Assembly (NCBI GenBank): GCA_003993805.1
Contig: RSEF01000003.1
Coordinates: 87,131,562 to 87,195,561, forward strand
Source: Himantopus leucocephalus
Lineage: Eukaryota > Chordata > Aves > Charadriiformes > Recurvirostridae
Reading direction: 5' to 3'
DNA length: 64,000 bases
Position numbers and translations under genes: made by a program. Shown here piece by piece: positions 63,441 through 64,000 of the stretch (position 1 is the first letter of the stretch; each line of letters begins with the position of its first letter). Below the pieces are notes generated by a model, which ran no database searches, was not told the DNA's origin, and worked only from the letters and a program-made list of their open reading frames with translations.

Positions 63441-64000
63441 ATTTCATAGCAGGCTAACCCTGCAACCTCCTGGCTTTCCAAATTCTTCGGAGTAGATCTC
63501 ATTTATTATACACACAGGACCAGACTTAAGCGTGTAAGAACTTGCATTACTCTACATAACTGCCATTGGCCCTTTGGTAATGAAATAAATAGGAAAGTAC
63601 AGATATATTTATAAAACACCAGTAACTTCTACTGTAATTTGCCCAATGAATTCTCTTAATGATAACAATGAAAGCATAAAATAAACAGAAATGCAACTTT
63701 TGGGCAGGTCATTTAGCACTTCCATTACTGATGTAAGAAAACTTCCACAAGAATGCATTTAAAGATAAAACTGAATCTCGAATGGAAACTTACTTAAGTA
63801 ACTTACTTTGAAAGAGCACATGGTGCTCTTGATTTTTGTGCAACCAATGGATCTGTATTTCCTTGTGACCTTCTGTGCCTGAGTAGTCCACTTACCAACT
63901 GCATAGCTGACTGGGCATCACTGTAACAACAGAAAAGCCACTTTGTTTGCCAATCCAACTTCACATAGGCAAACTGCAAAGCATTAATCTGCACTGATAT
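63441..64000. other. intergenic stretch, nothing recognised
   Basis: AT-rich sequence with no coding signal or repeat that I can name. Confidence 0.55.

Overview
The window is vertebrate nuclear DNA, most likely from a bird. It has short exons with consensus splice sites in long AT-rich introns. It also has a modest density of CR1 LINE fragments with the typical ATTCTATGATTCTAT-type 3' ends, and a few very old SINE relics. There is nothing prokaryotic: no operons, Shine-Dalgarno sites or CRISPR. A turtle or crocodilian is the main alternative, but the low repeat density favours a bird. One 100-base N gap and two single-N joins, each flanked by near-identical duplicated sequence, show that this is a draft assembly.

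Region 1 (1-13394): the 3' half of a plus-strand Ser/Thr kinase gene. Five coding exons (144-271, 2449-2584, 4136-4313, 10911-11130, 12288-13039) join in perfect phase. They encode the end of an AMPK/SNF1-related kinase domain (subdomains IX-XI), a UBA/SNF1-homology-like helical segment and a tail of about 320 residues ending in a stop. The kinase part resembles HUNK, but it differs at many positions and its tail does not look like the HUNK tail. I therefore read it as a HUNK paralogue and give no symbol. The introns hold two CR1 fragments, a (GT)n tract, a 72-bp tandem duplication and one assembly-type duplication.

Region 2 (13495-64000): about 50 kb with no gene I can name. Recognisable content is three CR1 copies (about 22.6, 26.4 and 27.0 kb), a minus-strand relic of an L1-type ORF1 coiled coil (about 38.15-38.83 kb), and two pieces of ancient tRNA/MIR-type SINE (about 41.5 and 46.3 kb). 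There is also an A27 run beside a pyrimidine/purine inverted repeat (about 28.7 kb). Scattered through 29.7-50.4 kb are short plus-strand open segments bounded by plausible splice sites. Several are phase-compatible (29751-29805 with 31353-31450; 46449-46559 with 49766-49869 and 50259-50357). They may belong to an unrecognised multi-exon gene, but pseudo-exons are common and the chain is incomplete. A possible signal-peptide exon (52379-52480) and a possible TATA-driven first exon (about 62983-63200) are also flagged.

The gene starts upstream of base 1. The downstream desert may carry regulatory elements, but conservation cannot be judged from one sequence.
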